Part shown: piece by piece, positions 1 to 6,325 of the stretch
Layout of the letters: each line of letters starts with the position of its first letter
How positions within the stretch are numbered: position 1 is the first letter of the stretch
Source: an uncultured Verrucomicrobiota bacterium
Lineage (GTDB): Bacteria > Verrucomicrobiota > Verrucomicrobiia > Limisphaerales > UBA9464
Direction of reading: 5' to 3'
Assembly: GCA_903910585.1 (NCBI GenBank)
Contig: CAIWAH010000190.1
Coordinates: 1-64,000 of the forward strand
Length of the DNA stretch: 64,000 bases
Translations under genes and position numbers: made by a program
The notes under the pieces: generated by a model
The model's database searches: none
What the model was told of the DNA's origin: nothing
Seen by the model: the letters and a program-made list of their open reading frames with translations, nothing else

Positions 1-4
1 ATCT

Positions 5-78
5 CCGGTAGCCGCCGACGTCAGGAGGCGGACTCCGCGGGGGCGCTCATGGTCCGCCTCGTCACCTCGGCGGCTACG
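5..78. repeat. GTAG-headed long hairpin repeat, copy A1
   Basis: The sequence opens with GTAGCCGCCGA and closes with the near-complementary TCGGCGGCTAC, and AGGCGGA near the left arm pairs with TCCGCCT near the right arm, so the unit folds into one long imperfect hairpin. A second copy lies at 764-837. No gene starts in bases 1-469; the rest of that stretch shows nothing apart from this repeat and the one at 233-334. The GTAG head followed by a stem is the usual look of REP sequences mobilised by RAYT transposases, and a RAYT gene is present at 40809-41399. Confidence 0.7.
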
Positions 79-232
79 TTCGGCCGGCCCCCCGGCCTCC
101 TGTCAGCCAACCGGATGGATTGGGAGCAACGAGCGCCCCGGCCCAACCCGGTGGGGCCGCGGTGCCCCGCGGCCGTCGAAACCCGTCCGACACCGCCGGT
201 GCCGGACGAAAAGACAGGGCGGCGCCGCAGCA

Positions 233-334
233 CCGCCCCACCTCGATGGCCCAGGAAGTCACTCAGCCATTTGCTGTAGCGGCGGTCTATGACCGCCCCG
301 AGGCCGGCGAACGGCGCTCACAGAGCGCCGCTAC
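233..334. repeat. Composite two-hairpin repeat, copy B1
   Basis: Positions 276-334 read GTAGC, then the perfect hairpin GGCGGTC-tat-GACCGCC, a GC-rich spacer, the perfect hairpin GGCGCTC-aca-GAGCGCC, then GCTAC, so the outer ends are also complementary. The homology with the second copy (850-956) begins upstream near 233. Order A then B is the same in both places, so A and B seem to have been copied together, with about 120 extra bases between them here. Confidence 0.7.
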
Positions 335-469
335 AGAGCGCCGGTGAAGCCGGCGCCTGCCCCCCAACCGGGCGCCGCCGCACCCGGCCGGATCCGGCGA
401 GCCCGCTTTCCCGTCAACCTGGCTCATCGTCCATAGCGCTCCGCGACGTTCCGGCATCGACTATCCGTC

Positions 470-748
470 ATGCCGAAACGTGCCGCCGTCCTCCCCGCAG
501 GGAGTGCGGACAGTCCAGTTCGCTCCCGCCGCCGCCCCGTGCTGGCTGCGCTCGGGCTCAGCGTCCGCCGCTGGCGCGAGGAACGCGCCCTGACCCAGGA
601 AAAGCTGGCCGAAAAGGCCGGGCTCGACCCCACCTACATCTCCGGCATCGAGCGCGGGCTGCGCAATCCCGGCATCCTGAACGTCGCCCGGCTGGCCAAG
701 GCCCTGGGCCTCACCACCGCCCGCCTTTGCGAGGGGGTGGACGCATGA
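470..748 (+). CDS. XRE-family (Cro/CI-type) DNA-binding regulator
   Basis: A 92-residue protein with one helix-turn-helix domain at about residues 29-82 (VRRWREERALTQEKLAEKAG, then the recognition helix region TYISGIERGLRNP and LAKALG). The first 27 residues are basic and probably unstructured. Its stop overlaps the start of the methyltransferase remnant by ATGA, so the two were translationally coupled. Small XRE proteins in this position next to a methyltransferase and a nuclease are usually the controller (C) proteins of restriction-modification systems. It looks intact, but its partner methyltransferase is not. The domain is clear; the C-protein role is inferred from context. Confidence 0.8.
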   Translation: MPKRAAVLPAGSADSPVRSRRRPVLAALGLSVRRWREERALTQEKLAEKAGLDPTYISGIERGLRNPGILNVARLAKALGLTTARLCEGVDA

Positions 749-1134
749 GCGCCCGCGCCAAATCCGGTAGCCGACGACGTCAGGAGGCGGACTCCGCCAA
801 GGCACCCGCGGTCCGCCTCGTAACCTCGGCGGCTACGGCGGCGCAGCCGCACCGCCCCACCGTGACGGCCGCGCAGGAAGCCACCCCGCCGTATGCTGTG
901 GCGGCGGTCGGTGACCGCCCCGAGGACGGCGACCGGCGCTCACAGAGCGCCGCTACCGGAGCGGGCGAAGGCTCCACCCTGCGCTTCATCGACCTGTTCT
1001 GCGGCATCGGCGGGTTCCGGCTCGCCTTTGAACGGGCGGGCGCGCAGTGCGTGTTCTCCAGCGACTGGGACCGCTTCAGCCAGCAGACCTACGCCGCCAA
1101 CTTCGGCGAGAAACCCCAAGCTGCCCGGTGTTGA
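745..1134 (+). pseudogene. Truncated DNA (cytosine-5) methyltransferase, N-terminal fragment
   Basis: The frame starts at an ATG overlapping the stop of the XRE gene and runs 129 codons. Residues about 79-123 match the start of C5 cytosine methyltransferases: motif I is FIDLFCGIGGFRLAFE and motif II-like sequence (CVFSSDWD) follows. The frame then breaks after FGEKP near 1122, before the PC catalytic motif IV, and runs into the 3' end of the convergent HNH gene. A real enzyme would need about 250 further residues. Residues about 8-75 are encoded by the composite A2/B2 repeat, so the repeat entered in frame between the start codon and motif I. The remnant cannot methylate DNA. Confidence 0.85.
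764..956. repeat. Composite hairpin repeat, copies A2 and B2
   Basis: Bases 764-837 repeat the A unit (5-78) and 850-956 repeat the B unit (233-334), including both perfect B hairpins (GGCGGTC-ggt-GACCGCC and GGCGCTC-aca-GAGCGCC). The unit lies entirely inside the open frame of the methyltransferase remnant and contains no stop in that frame. Confidence 0.75.
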
Positions 1135-1898
1135 AGGAGGAAAGCCATCTCCGGTAACGCCGCATCATCCGGTAGCCGAAGGAATTCGCCTTCGTAGGCG
1201 GCGAAATTGTCGGCCACGGCTTGTTGTTCCAATTCCGCTTTGAGACGCGGTGACACCAGCAGTCTGAGATTGTCGTCGAAGGCGATCAGGCCGCGGTCAA
1301 ACGCGGCATCGTGCAGGCGGGAAAGGCTCAGACCGTTGCGAACATTGAGGCGCTGATCTGGGTGTTTCCCCCACGGCAGAATGTGAGACGCAATCAGCAG
1401 CTCTCTGATGGCGAGTCCGGTAATGCCGCAGCGTCCTCCGAAGTTGTTTAGGACCGCATCCCGGAAGAATTCCTGCCCCCGCCGTTGCTTCACTTGGGCG
1501 ATGGTTTCGGTCGGGCCAGCCGGTGGAAGCCTGCGAATTCGGACTCCTTCTTTGGGCAGGACCTCCAGTTCGGATTGTTCGTCCGCGGCGAAAAGGACTC
1601 GGAGCGCCTCTTCGCTCGCGGGGACGGTTTCGTTAAGGTCGTTGTGAAATTCCGTCCACACCGCCCGATCCAAGGCGCTGGCGCCTTCGAGTCCCCGGAT
1701 GCCCCGGAGTTTCAAGGCCGGGTCCAGCGAGGCGAAGTTGCAAAGCTTCATGGCGACGCTGCCGTGTTTGCGTTTGAGTTTGTCAGCCAGGGCGATGATC
1801 GCCGGATTGCGGCGGTGGAGCTGACCAAAGGTGAGCTTGTGGTAAAGGTTCAGCGCGACGAACAACTCGTCACGGGTCCAGCGGCGTCCGGCAGCCAT
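1089..1898 (-). CDS. HNH endonuclease, probable restriction enzyme
   Basis: A 269-residue protein. The C-terminal half carries an HNH_2-type nuclease centre: CGITG near residue 157, the ASHILPW histidine near 172, NVRNGLSLSRLHD with Asn and His near 186-196, then FDRGLI. The N-terminal half (WTRDELFVALNLYHKLTFGQLHRR) is the helical region usual in HNH restriction enzymes paired with a Dcm-type methyltransferase. The gene is convergent with the broken methyltransferase, and its last codons (about the final 10) lie in sequence derived from that gene, so the real C-terminus has probably been replaced at the deletion junction near 1122. The nuclease core looks complete. Whether it cuts DNA unmodified by its lost partner cannot be told from the sequence. 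Confidence 0.8.
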   Translation of the reverse strand: MAAGRRWTRDELFVALNLYHKLTFGQLHRRNPAIIALADKLKRKHGSVAMKLCNFASLDPALKLRGIRGLEGASALDRAVWTEFHNDLNETVPASEEALRVLFAADEQSELEVLPKEGVRIRRLPPAGPTETIAQVKQRRGQEFFRDAVLNNFGGRCGITGLAIRELLIASHILPWGKHPDQRLNVRNGLSLSRLHDAAFDRGLIAFDDNLRLLVSPRLKAELEQQAVADNFAAYEGEFLRLPDDAALPEMAFLLQHRAAWGFSPKLAA

Positions 1899-1988
1899 GA
1901 CGGGCAGCGTGCCAGGGGCACCGTGGAGAGCGAAGCGAGAAGGTGCTTGTCACAGATGGCAAACCTGGCCAGGTAGTGTTGCCGGAAC

Positions 1989-2657
1989 ATGACCAGCGAA
2001 CCCCTATCCGGCCCTTCCGAGGCCGATCCCGCCGCAGTCTTTGCCGCCGCCCTTTCATTATGGAAGGCGGTCCACGAGCACAGGTCCCGCAATCCCGACT
2101 TCAACCTCAGCGAGGCCTACAACGGCGGGGACGAGTTCATGCGGGTCGTGATGCGCATCGGGCGTCAATTCGAAGAGTGGGCCTGCGTTCACGTCGTCTT
2201 CGAGGCAACCGAAGAAGTCTGGCCCTACGATCTGGAAGACCGCTTTGGCGCCGCGTGTCTCGCAACCATGGGCGCCGGGGCGCTGGCGAGTTTTGAAGAA
2301 GCGGATTGCCTGCGCGTAGCGTGGCGGCTTGGTCTCCCGCTGCGGGCGGACGGAAAGCTGCCGGTCCCGGTCTGCGTCAGCGCCCAGAATCCGGTAGTCG
2401 GTTCCGGTTTTCGCGCATTTCGCATCCACACCTTCCGCCGTCCGGTCGACGACGACGGCGTGGAGGCGTTCACCATGTCGGACGAGGTCTGCGATGATGA
2501 GTTCGGGCCGCCCGGGTTTGGACTCTACGGCGTCGAAGCATCGGGCTTGCTCGAACACATCGCGGATCGGGCGACCTACCTCGAAGCCGTGGCTTTGGCT
2601 CGCAAGCTGGCCCCCGGATTGGAACTGCCCGATTGCGCGGTTGTTCGGCGTTGCTGA
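1989..2657 (+). CDS. Uncharacterised acidic protein
   Basis: An intact frame of 222 residues with clear codon bias toward GC in third positions. I do not recognise the family. There is no signal peptide or membrane segment. The sequence is acidic and rich in Trp and Phe (LSLWKAVHEHR, RIGRQFEEWACVHVVFE, VWPYDLEDRFG, EADCLRVAWRLGL), which suggests a compact globular alpha/beta protein. It is divergent from the HNH gene, with 90 bases between the two starts, so the two may share regulatory DNA. A link to the restriction remnant is possible but unsupported. Confidence 0.6.
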   Translation: MTSEPLSGPSEADPAAVFAAALSLWKAVHEHRSRNPDFNLSEAYNGGDEFMRVVMRIGRQFEEWACVHVVFEATEEVWPYDLEDRFGAACLATMGAGALASFEEADCLRVAWRLGLPLRADGKLPVPVCVSAQNPVVGSGFRAFRIHTFRRPVDDDGVEAFTMSDEVCDDEFGPPGFGLYGVEASGLLEHIADRATYLEAVALARKLAPGLELPDCAVVRRC

Positions 2658-3041
2658 ACGGTCGCTGCGATTTTTCGGCCCGGAGCCTGTTTGGGAACGG
2701 AATCTGCCCGCCGCGCCGACCACGCGGGGCTGACTTCGGATCCGTTGGCGTCCAAGGAACGGGAGCGCGTGCGCCCGCCAATCCCGCTCCTGGGGGAGTG
2801 ATTCCCCAAGCCGCTGAGGCTCGCGCTTGGTGCCCCTGAACCCGGGCGGACAACCCGGGAGCGCCGGCGGCTCGCCGGCCGCTTTCGCCACTGGGTGCCG
2901 GCGGGACGCCGGCGCTCCCAGACCCGGTTCATGGGTGGGGTTACGGTGAGGGGTGCGTCCCCGTCAGGTTGCCGTGGGCTGTCTGCGCTCATTCACGGGG
3001 TCTGCCGGTTGGAAACCGGCAGCACGTTGGGGACGCCGCGC
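2658..3041. other. Repeat-filled intergenic region
   Basis: No gene is seen here. Bases 2792-2843 share sequence with 11379-11427, which lies inside the rapA reading frame (common core GCGCTTGGTGCCCCTGAACC). Bases 2940-2965 carry an inverted match to the GGGGACGCACCCCTCACC stretch at 11432. Bases 2860-2920 hold GCGCCGGCGGCTCGCCGGC and GCCGGCGGGACGCCGGC palindromes, and 3002-3022 is a 9-bp stem (CTGCCGGTT-gga-AACCGGCAG). The region behaves as a landing place for the dispersed repeats of this genome. Confidence 0.6.
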
Positions 3042-3170
3042 TCACCACGGCAGGCTGAACGTCTTCACGTAGCGGTAGCCCTTCATGGCCTCGATCACGC
3101 CTTCCTTGATATCGAGCCCGGAATCCTTGATGCCGCCGAAGAGAGACTTCTCCCCGCGGAAGCCGGGCAC
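3042..3170 (-). pseudogene. 3'-end fragment of aldehyde dehydrogenase, copy 1
   Basis: Read on the minus strand, the 129 bases encode a close match to the last 42 residues of the intact dehydrogenase at 6326-7747 ([18 protein letters not shown], then [20 protein letters not shown] and LPW), ending in TGA at the same place. There is no start and no upstream part of the gene. On its left the match ends at the former stop codon; on its right it stops abruptly at the GTAG head of the next repeat. Confidence 0.85.
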
Positions 3171-3172
3171 GC

Positions 3173-3305
3173 GTAGCGCAGATTTTCAATCTGCCGTGTC
3201 GCCGGCTTGCAGCCGGCAGCGGCACAGAATCTTCTATCCGGCGCCAAATTCCTGCGGCCCGCGGATTTCAAATCCGCGATACGGCAGGATGCAATCCTGC
3301 GCTAC
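3173..3305. repeat. BIME-like cluster of GTAG-headed palindromes
   Basis: The unit starts GTAGCGCAGATT-ttc-AATCTGC and ends with the mirror form GCAGGAT-gca-ATCCTGCGCTAC, so two REP-type hairpins face each other. Between them lie GCCGGCT-tgc-AGCCGGC and GCGGATT-tca-AATCCGC. All stems are 7-8 bp with 3-base loops. The cluster fills the whole space between two dehydrogenase 3'-end fragments. Confidence 0.75.
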
Positions 3306-3306
3306 C

Positions 3307-3433
3307 TCACCACGGCAGGCTGAAGGTCTTCACGTAGCTGTAGCCCTTCATGGCCTCGATGACGCCTTCCTTGATGCCGAGGCCCGAATCTTTGATGCCG
3401 CCGAAGGGGGAGTTCTCCCCGCGGAAGCCGGGA
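3307..3433 (-). pseudogene. 3'-end fragment of aldehyde dehydrogenase, copy 2
   Basis: On the minus strand this encodes [19 protein letters not shown] followed by [19 protein letters not shown] and LPW, nearly identical to the C-terminus of the intact dehydrogenase, and it stops at TGA at the same place as copy 1. The upstream part of the gene is absent. The match ends about 20 bases before the stop codon of the DUF5615 gene. Confidence 0.85.
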
Positions 3434-3453
3434 GGCAGGACGCGGAACCAGCG

Positions 3454-3777
3454 CTATTGCGGTTCCTCCAGCACGACGTAGTCGCCCGATTGGATGCGGT
3501 CCACGGACCGCCGGATTGCGTCCGAATGCAGTTCCAGCGTCGGCCGGTGATTGGTCCACAGTTCCAGAATGGCCAGCCGTCGGTCGGAGAGGTTCTGCTG
3601 ATACCGAAGGTTCTTGTCGGCCACGATGAAGAGGTCGAAGCCGGCGGCTTCGGCCAAGCCCAGCAACTCGCCATTGGTGACGCCCGCCCAGCCCATCTTC
3701 GGCACCGTCATGACTTCGTGCCCCTCCAGCGCCTTCCGCACCTGGACCGGCACGCACTCGTCGAGCAGGATTTTCAC
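3454..3777 (-). CDS. DUF5615 PIN-like toxin of a toxin-antitoxin pair
   Basis: A 107-residue protein starting MKILLDECVPVQVRKALEGH, with the conserved GW (PKMGWAGVTNGELLGLA), the acidic-lysine block FIVADKNLRYQQNL, and a C-terminal helix. This is the DUF5615 (PIN_5-like) pattern, in which the Asp residues of LLDE and VADKNL stand where PIN RNases bind metal. It begins inside the stop of the DUF433 gene (ATGA overlap), in antitoxin-first order. Its likely job is an RNase toxin held in check by the DUF433 partner. The pair sits as cargo between two dehydrogenase 3'-end fragments. Confidence 0.8.
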   Translation of the reverse strand: MKILLDECVPVQVRKALEGHEVMTVPKMGWAGVTNGELLGLAEAAGFDLFIVADKNLRYQQNLSDRRLAILELWTNHRPTLELHSDAIRRSVDRIQSGDYVVLEEPQ

Positions 3778-4016
3778 GCGGCCAGCTCGTGCTCGATCCG
3801 CTCCAGGCCGTAGCGCAGGACTTCGGTGGCCTGTTGCCGTTGAACGGACGGAAAGGTTTCGAGGAAGTAGTCGAGGGTGAGTCCGTCGGCCAGATACTCG
3901 AACAGCGTGACCACCGGGAGGCGCGTGCCGCGGAAGACCGGCTTGCCACCCAGTATTCCGGGATGACTCACCACGAGTCCGTGGGCTGCTTCATGGATGT
4001 CGGCGGCTGCGTTCAC
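3774..4016 (-). CDS. DUF433 antitoxin-like protein
   Basis: An 80-residue protein with the DUF433 signature VVSHPGILGGKPVFRGTRLP followed by the helical part VVTLFEYLADGLTLDYFLET. DUF433 proteins carry a winged-helix-like fold and are commonly encoded just before DUF5615 toxins, as here with a 4-base overlap. It is expected to bind the toxin and the promoter of the pair. No clear operator is seen in the 42 bases between its start and the next dehydrogenase fragment. Confidence 0.8.
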   Translation of the reverse strand: MNAAADIHEAAHGLVVSHPGILGGKPVFRGTRLPVVTLFEYLADGLTLDYFLETFPSVQRQQATEVLRYGLERIEHELAA

Positions 4017-4058
4017 GGGGAAAAGCTATCCTTGGTCGGGGCTGAAGCCAAGCAGCGC

Positions 4059-4110
4059 TCACCATGGCAGGCTGATCGTCTTCACGTAGCGGTAGCCCTT
4101 TATGGACTTG
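4059..4110 (-). pseudogene. 3'-end fragment of aldehyde dehydrogenase, copy 3 (short)
   Basis: Only the last 13 codons are recognisable ([13 protein letters not shown] then TGA). The end is the same as in copies 1, 2 and 4, but the internal breakpoint is nearest to the stop of all copies. It separates the toxin-antitoxin pair from the acyltransferase. Confidence 0.75.
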
Positions 4111-4221
4111 GAGGGTGCTGCATGGGCGCCAACGGCGGGCATCGGTCCGCCGCGATCCCTGTGTTGCCCGGATGTAACAATTTCAGTGAAACGTCCGCGG
4201 TGATGTCCGGTCACGCATGGG

Positions 4222-6225
4222 GTGGATTCAGCCAACAACGTTCCGGCCGTCAACGCGCCGTCCCCGTCTCCGCGCTTTCACCCCCTCGACAGTCTGCGGG
4301 CGATCGCAATGCTGCTCGGGGTGATCTATCACGCGCTGCTGTTCGGCGGCGGCATGATGGCGATGTTCGGCGGCACGCCGGGGCCGGACGCCCGGCTGAT
4401 GGAATGGATCCACAGCTTCCGGATGCCGATGTTCTTCCTGATCTCCGGCTTCTTCTGCCACATGATGTTCGCGAAGTATGGCGCCGGGAAATACCTCTGG
4501 CGCCGCTGGTGGCGGCTGGGCGCGGCGATGCTGATCTACCTCTTCGTCGTGGCCGGAATCTCGAAGCTGACCGGCGGCGGCAACAGCCCCTTTGGTCCTC
4601 CGGGTGGCGGACCGCCCGGACAGACCCGTGGGCCTGGCACTCCCGGATTTCAACCCGGCCCCGGCGGTGACGGTGCCCCGCGGGGTCCCGGTGGTGACTT
4701 TGGCCCGGACGGAGCGGCACCGGGTCGTCCCCAAGGTGCGCCGCCCGCTATGGCCGGCGGCCCGCGGCCTAGTGGCCCCGGCGGCTTTCCCGGCGGCGGT
4801 GGTGGGCCCGGCGGACCTCCCCGTGGACCGGGGGGTCCGGGCGGTTTCGGACCGGGCATGATTCTGGGCGGCACGATTCTGGAACAAGCCGATGGCAACG
4901 CCGACCAACAGGTCAGCCGCGAGGAGTTGGCCACGCTCGCCGAGACGTGGTTCACGCAACTTGACACGGACAAGACCGGCAAGCTGTCGGCCGACCAGTT
5001 TGCGGCGCGCTTCGGCGGCGTGTTTCGGATGCCGCCGGGGATGGGGCCTCCGGGTGGTGGTGGCGGTCCCGGTGGCGGCGGGCCGGGTGATTTTCTGGGC
5101 CGGATGTTCGGCCCGGGCGTGTTCAGAGCGCTGGATGCCGACGAAGACGGCTCGCTGCTCCGCGACGAGATGAAGGCGGGCTTCAACAAATGGTTCGGCG
5201 AATGGGCCGACGGCGGCGCGGCCACGCTGTCCCGCGAGGCGCTGAGTGCGGGGCTGACCAAAGCCTTGCCGCAACCGCAATTTGGCCCGCCAGGCGGGCG
5301 GGGCGGCGGTGGTCCGGGCGGCCCGGGCGGGATGCCTTTCGGCATGGCCAGCCCGCTGGCGGACCGCCTGTTTGGCGACATGGCCCGTAGCTTCAACCTC
5401 GGGCCCATGTGGTTCATCTGGTATCTGCTGGTGTTCGCGACCGCCGCCCTCCCGGTGTCGTGGGCGGCCGGAAAGCTCAGGCTGGGCGACTCGGAGAAAT
5501 TCCGGAACATGGTGCCGTGGGCGCTGCGGTTCGGGTTGGTGGCGTTGGTCCTGGCGGTGATCAGCCTGCCGGCCCGGATGCAGACCGGCGGTTACGGCGG
5601 CTGGACGCTGGGCGGGGCGATGGGGATCTTCCAGGCGATCCCGGACGTCTTCCTCCGCTATCAGGCCGACTGGCCGTTCTACTTCTCCTACTTCCTCGTG
5701 GGCTGGTGGCTGTTCACCGCGCGGACGGCTCTGGGTGAAATCGGGCGCACCTGGCTGCCGGCGCTGGTCATCGGCTTCGGTGCCTACGTGGCCGCGGTGA
5801 AATTCTCGGAAGCCTACTCGCGCGACACCGGGGCGGCGAACTATGCCCTCCTGCGGGTGGCCGGCCACGGGCTCTTCACGTTGAGCGGTGCGTTCCTTTC
5901 CTTCGGTTTCCTGGGCTTCTTCCAGCGGTTCTTCGACCGGCCGACCAAACTGGGCCGCTACCTGGCCGACACGGCGTTCTGGTTCTACCTCCTGCATCAG
6001 GAACTGCTCATCCAGGTCATCTTGCCGCGGCTCCGGCCCTACGGACTGCCGTGGTGGGCGCAGTGCTCGCTGGCCGTGCTCATTGTGGCGCTGGTGGCCG
6101 CGGTGACCTTTGAACTGTTCATCCGGCGCACGCCGCTGACGCACCTGTTCGGACCACCGCCGAAAAAGAAGCCCGCCGCAGTAGCTGTTCCGGGGGCGAC
6201 TGGTGGCGTCACCACGGCAGGCTGA
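4222..6225 (+). CDS. Acyltransferase-3 family membrane protein with inserted EF-hands
   Basis: A 667-residue protein with a GTG start. Residues 18-125 open as acyltransferase family 3 / OpgC proteins do (FHPLDSLRAIAMLLGVIYHA, then MRMPMFFLISGFF-like sequence), with the catalytic-type His in VIYHA. A Gly/Pro-rich linker follows (about 126-212). Three calcium-type EF-hand loops come next: DGNADQQVSREEL near 223, DTDKTGKLSADQF near 248 and DADEDGSLLRDEM near 306. More Gly/Pro sequence leads to the remaining membrane helices (about 394-640). The last codons, including the stop, read into dehydrogenase fragment copy 4, so the original C-terminus may have been lost. It probably O-acylates a periplasmic glycan or small molecule; the substrate is unknown. 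Calcium control is an inference from the EF-hands. Confidence 0.8.
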   Translation: MDSANNVPAVNAPSPSPRFHPLDSLRAIAMLLGVIYHALLFGGGMMAMFGGTPGPDARLMEWIHSFRMPMFFLISGFFCHMMFAKYGAGKYLWRRWWRLGAAMLIYLFVVAGISKLTGGGNSPFGPPGGGPPGQTRGPGTPGFQPGPGGDGAPRGPGGDFGPDGAAPGRPQGAPPAMAGGPRPSGPGGFPGGGGGPGGPPRGPGGPGGFGPGMILGGTILEQADGNADQQVSREELATLAETWFTQLDTDKTGKLSADQFAARFGGVFRMPPGMGPPGGGGGPGGGGPGDFLGRMFGPGVFRALDADEDGSLLRDEMKAGFNKWFGEWADGGAATLSREALSAGLTKALPQPQFGPPGGRGGGGPGGPGGMPFGMASPLADRLFGDMARSFNLGPMWFIWYLLVFATAALPVSWAAGKLRLGDSEKFRNMVPWALRFGLVALVLAVISLPARMQTGGYGGWTLGGAMGIFQAIPDVFLRYQADWPFYFSYFLVGWWLFTARTALGEIGRTWLPALVIGFGAYVAAVKFSEAYSRDTGAANYALLRVAGHGLFTLSGAFLSFGFLGFFQRFFDRPTKLGRYLADTAFWFYLLHQELLIQVILPRLRPYGLPWWAQCSLAVLIVALVAAVTFELFIRRTPLTHLFGPPPKKKPAAVAVPGATGGVTTAG

Positions 6226-6284
6226 AGGTCTTCACGTGCCGGTAGCCCTTCATGGCCTCGATCACGCCTTCCTTGATGCCGAGG
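6209..6284 (-). pseudogene. 3'-end fragment of aldehyde dehydrogenase, copy 4
   Basis: Minus-strand sequence encodes [20 protein letters not shown] and SLPW followed by TGA, matching the end of the intact gene. The stop and last four codons (TCACCACGGCAGG on the plus strand) are like those of copies 1-3 and unlike the intact gene, which ends TTACCAGGGAAG. The first 17 bases also encode the C-terminus and stop of the acyltransferase on the other strand. Confidence 0.85.
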
Positions 6285-6325
6285 CAAAGTGAAGTGCGAA
6301 GTCGGAAGTGCGAAGTGCGAGGTGG
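6285..6325. repeat. Short tandem GAAGTGC-type repeat
   Basis: Imperfect direct repeats of GAAGTGCGAAGT-CGGAAGTGC fill the 41 bases between fragment copy 4 and the stop codon of the intact dehydrogenase. They resemble the simple 7-base repeat found inside argJ (39749-39776). Confidence 0.6.

Noticed and set aside
5-956. CRISPR-like array
   Set aside because: Only two copies of each unit exist, spacers are irregular and no cas gene is present. The units are hairpins of REP type.
289-1134. A 281-codon open frame reading from the repeats into the methyltransferase
   Set aside because: The part before 745 has no homology and crosses the XRE gene in another frame. The ATG at 745, coupled to the XRE stop, is the sensible start.
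2058-2891. Minus-strand frame over the unknown gene and the repeat region
   Set aside because: It runs through dispersed repeats and is antisense to a frame with better codon use; no domain is visible.
4228-6144. A long opposite-strand frame of over 600 codons
   Set aside because: It is a shadow of the acyltransferase in GC-rich DNA: Arg/Pro/His-rich with no family resemblance.
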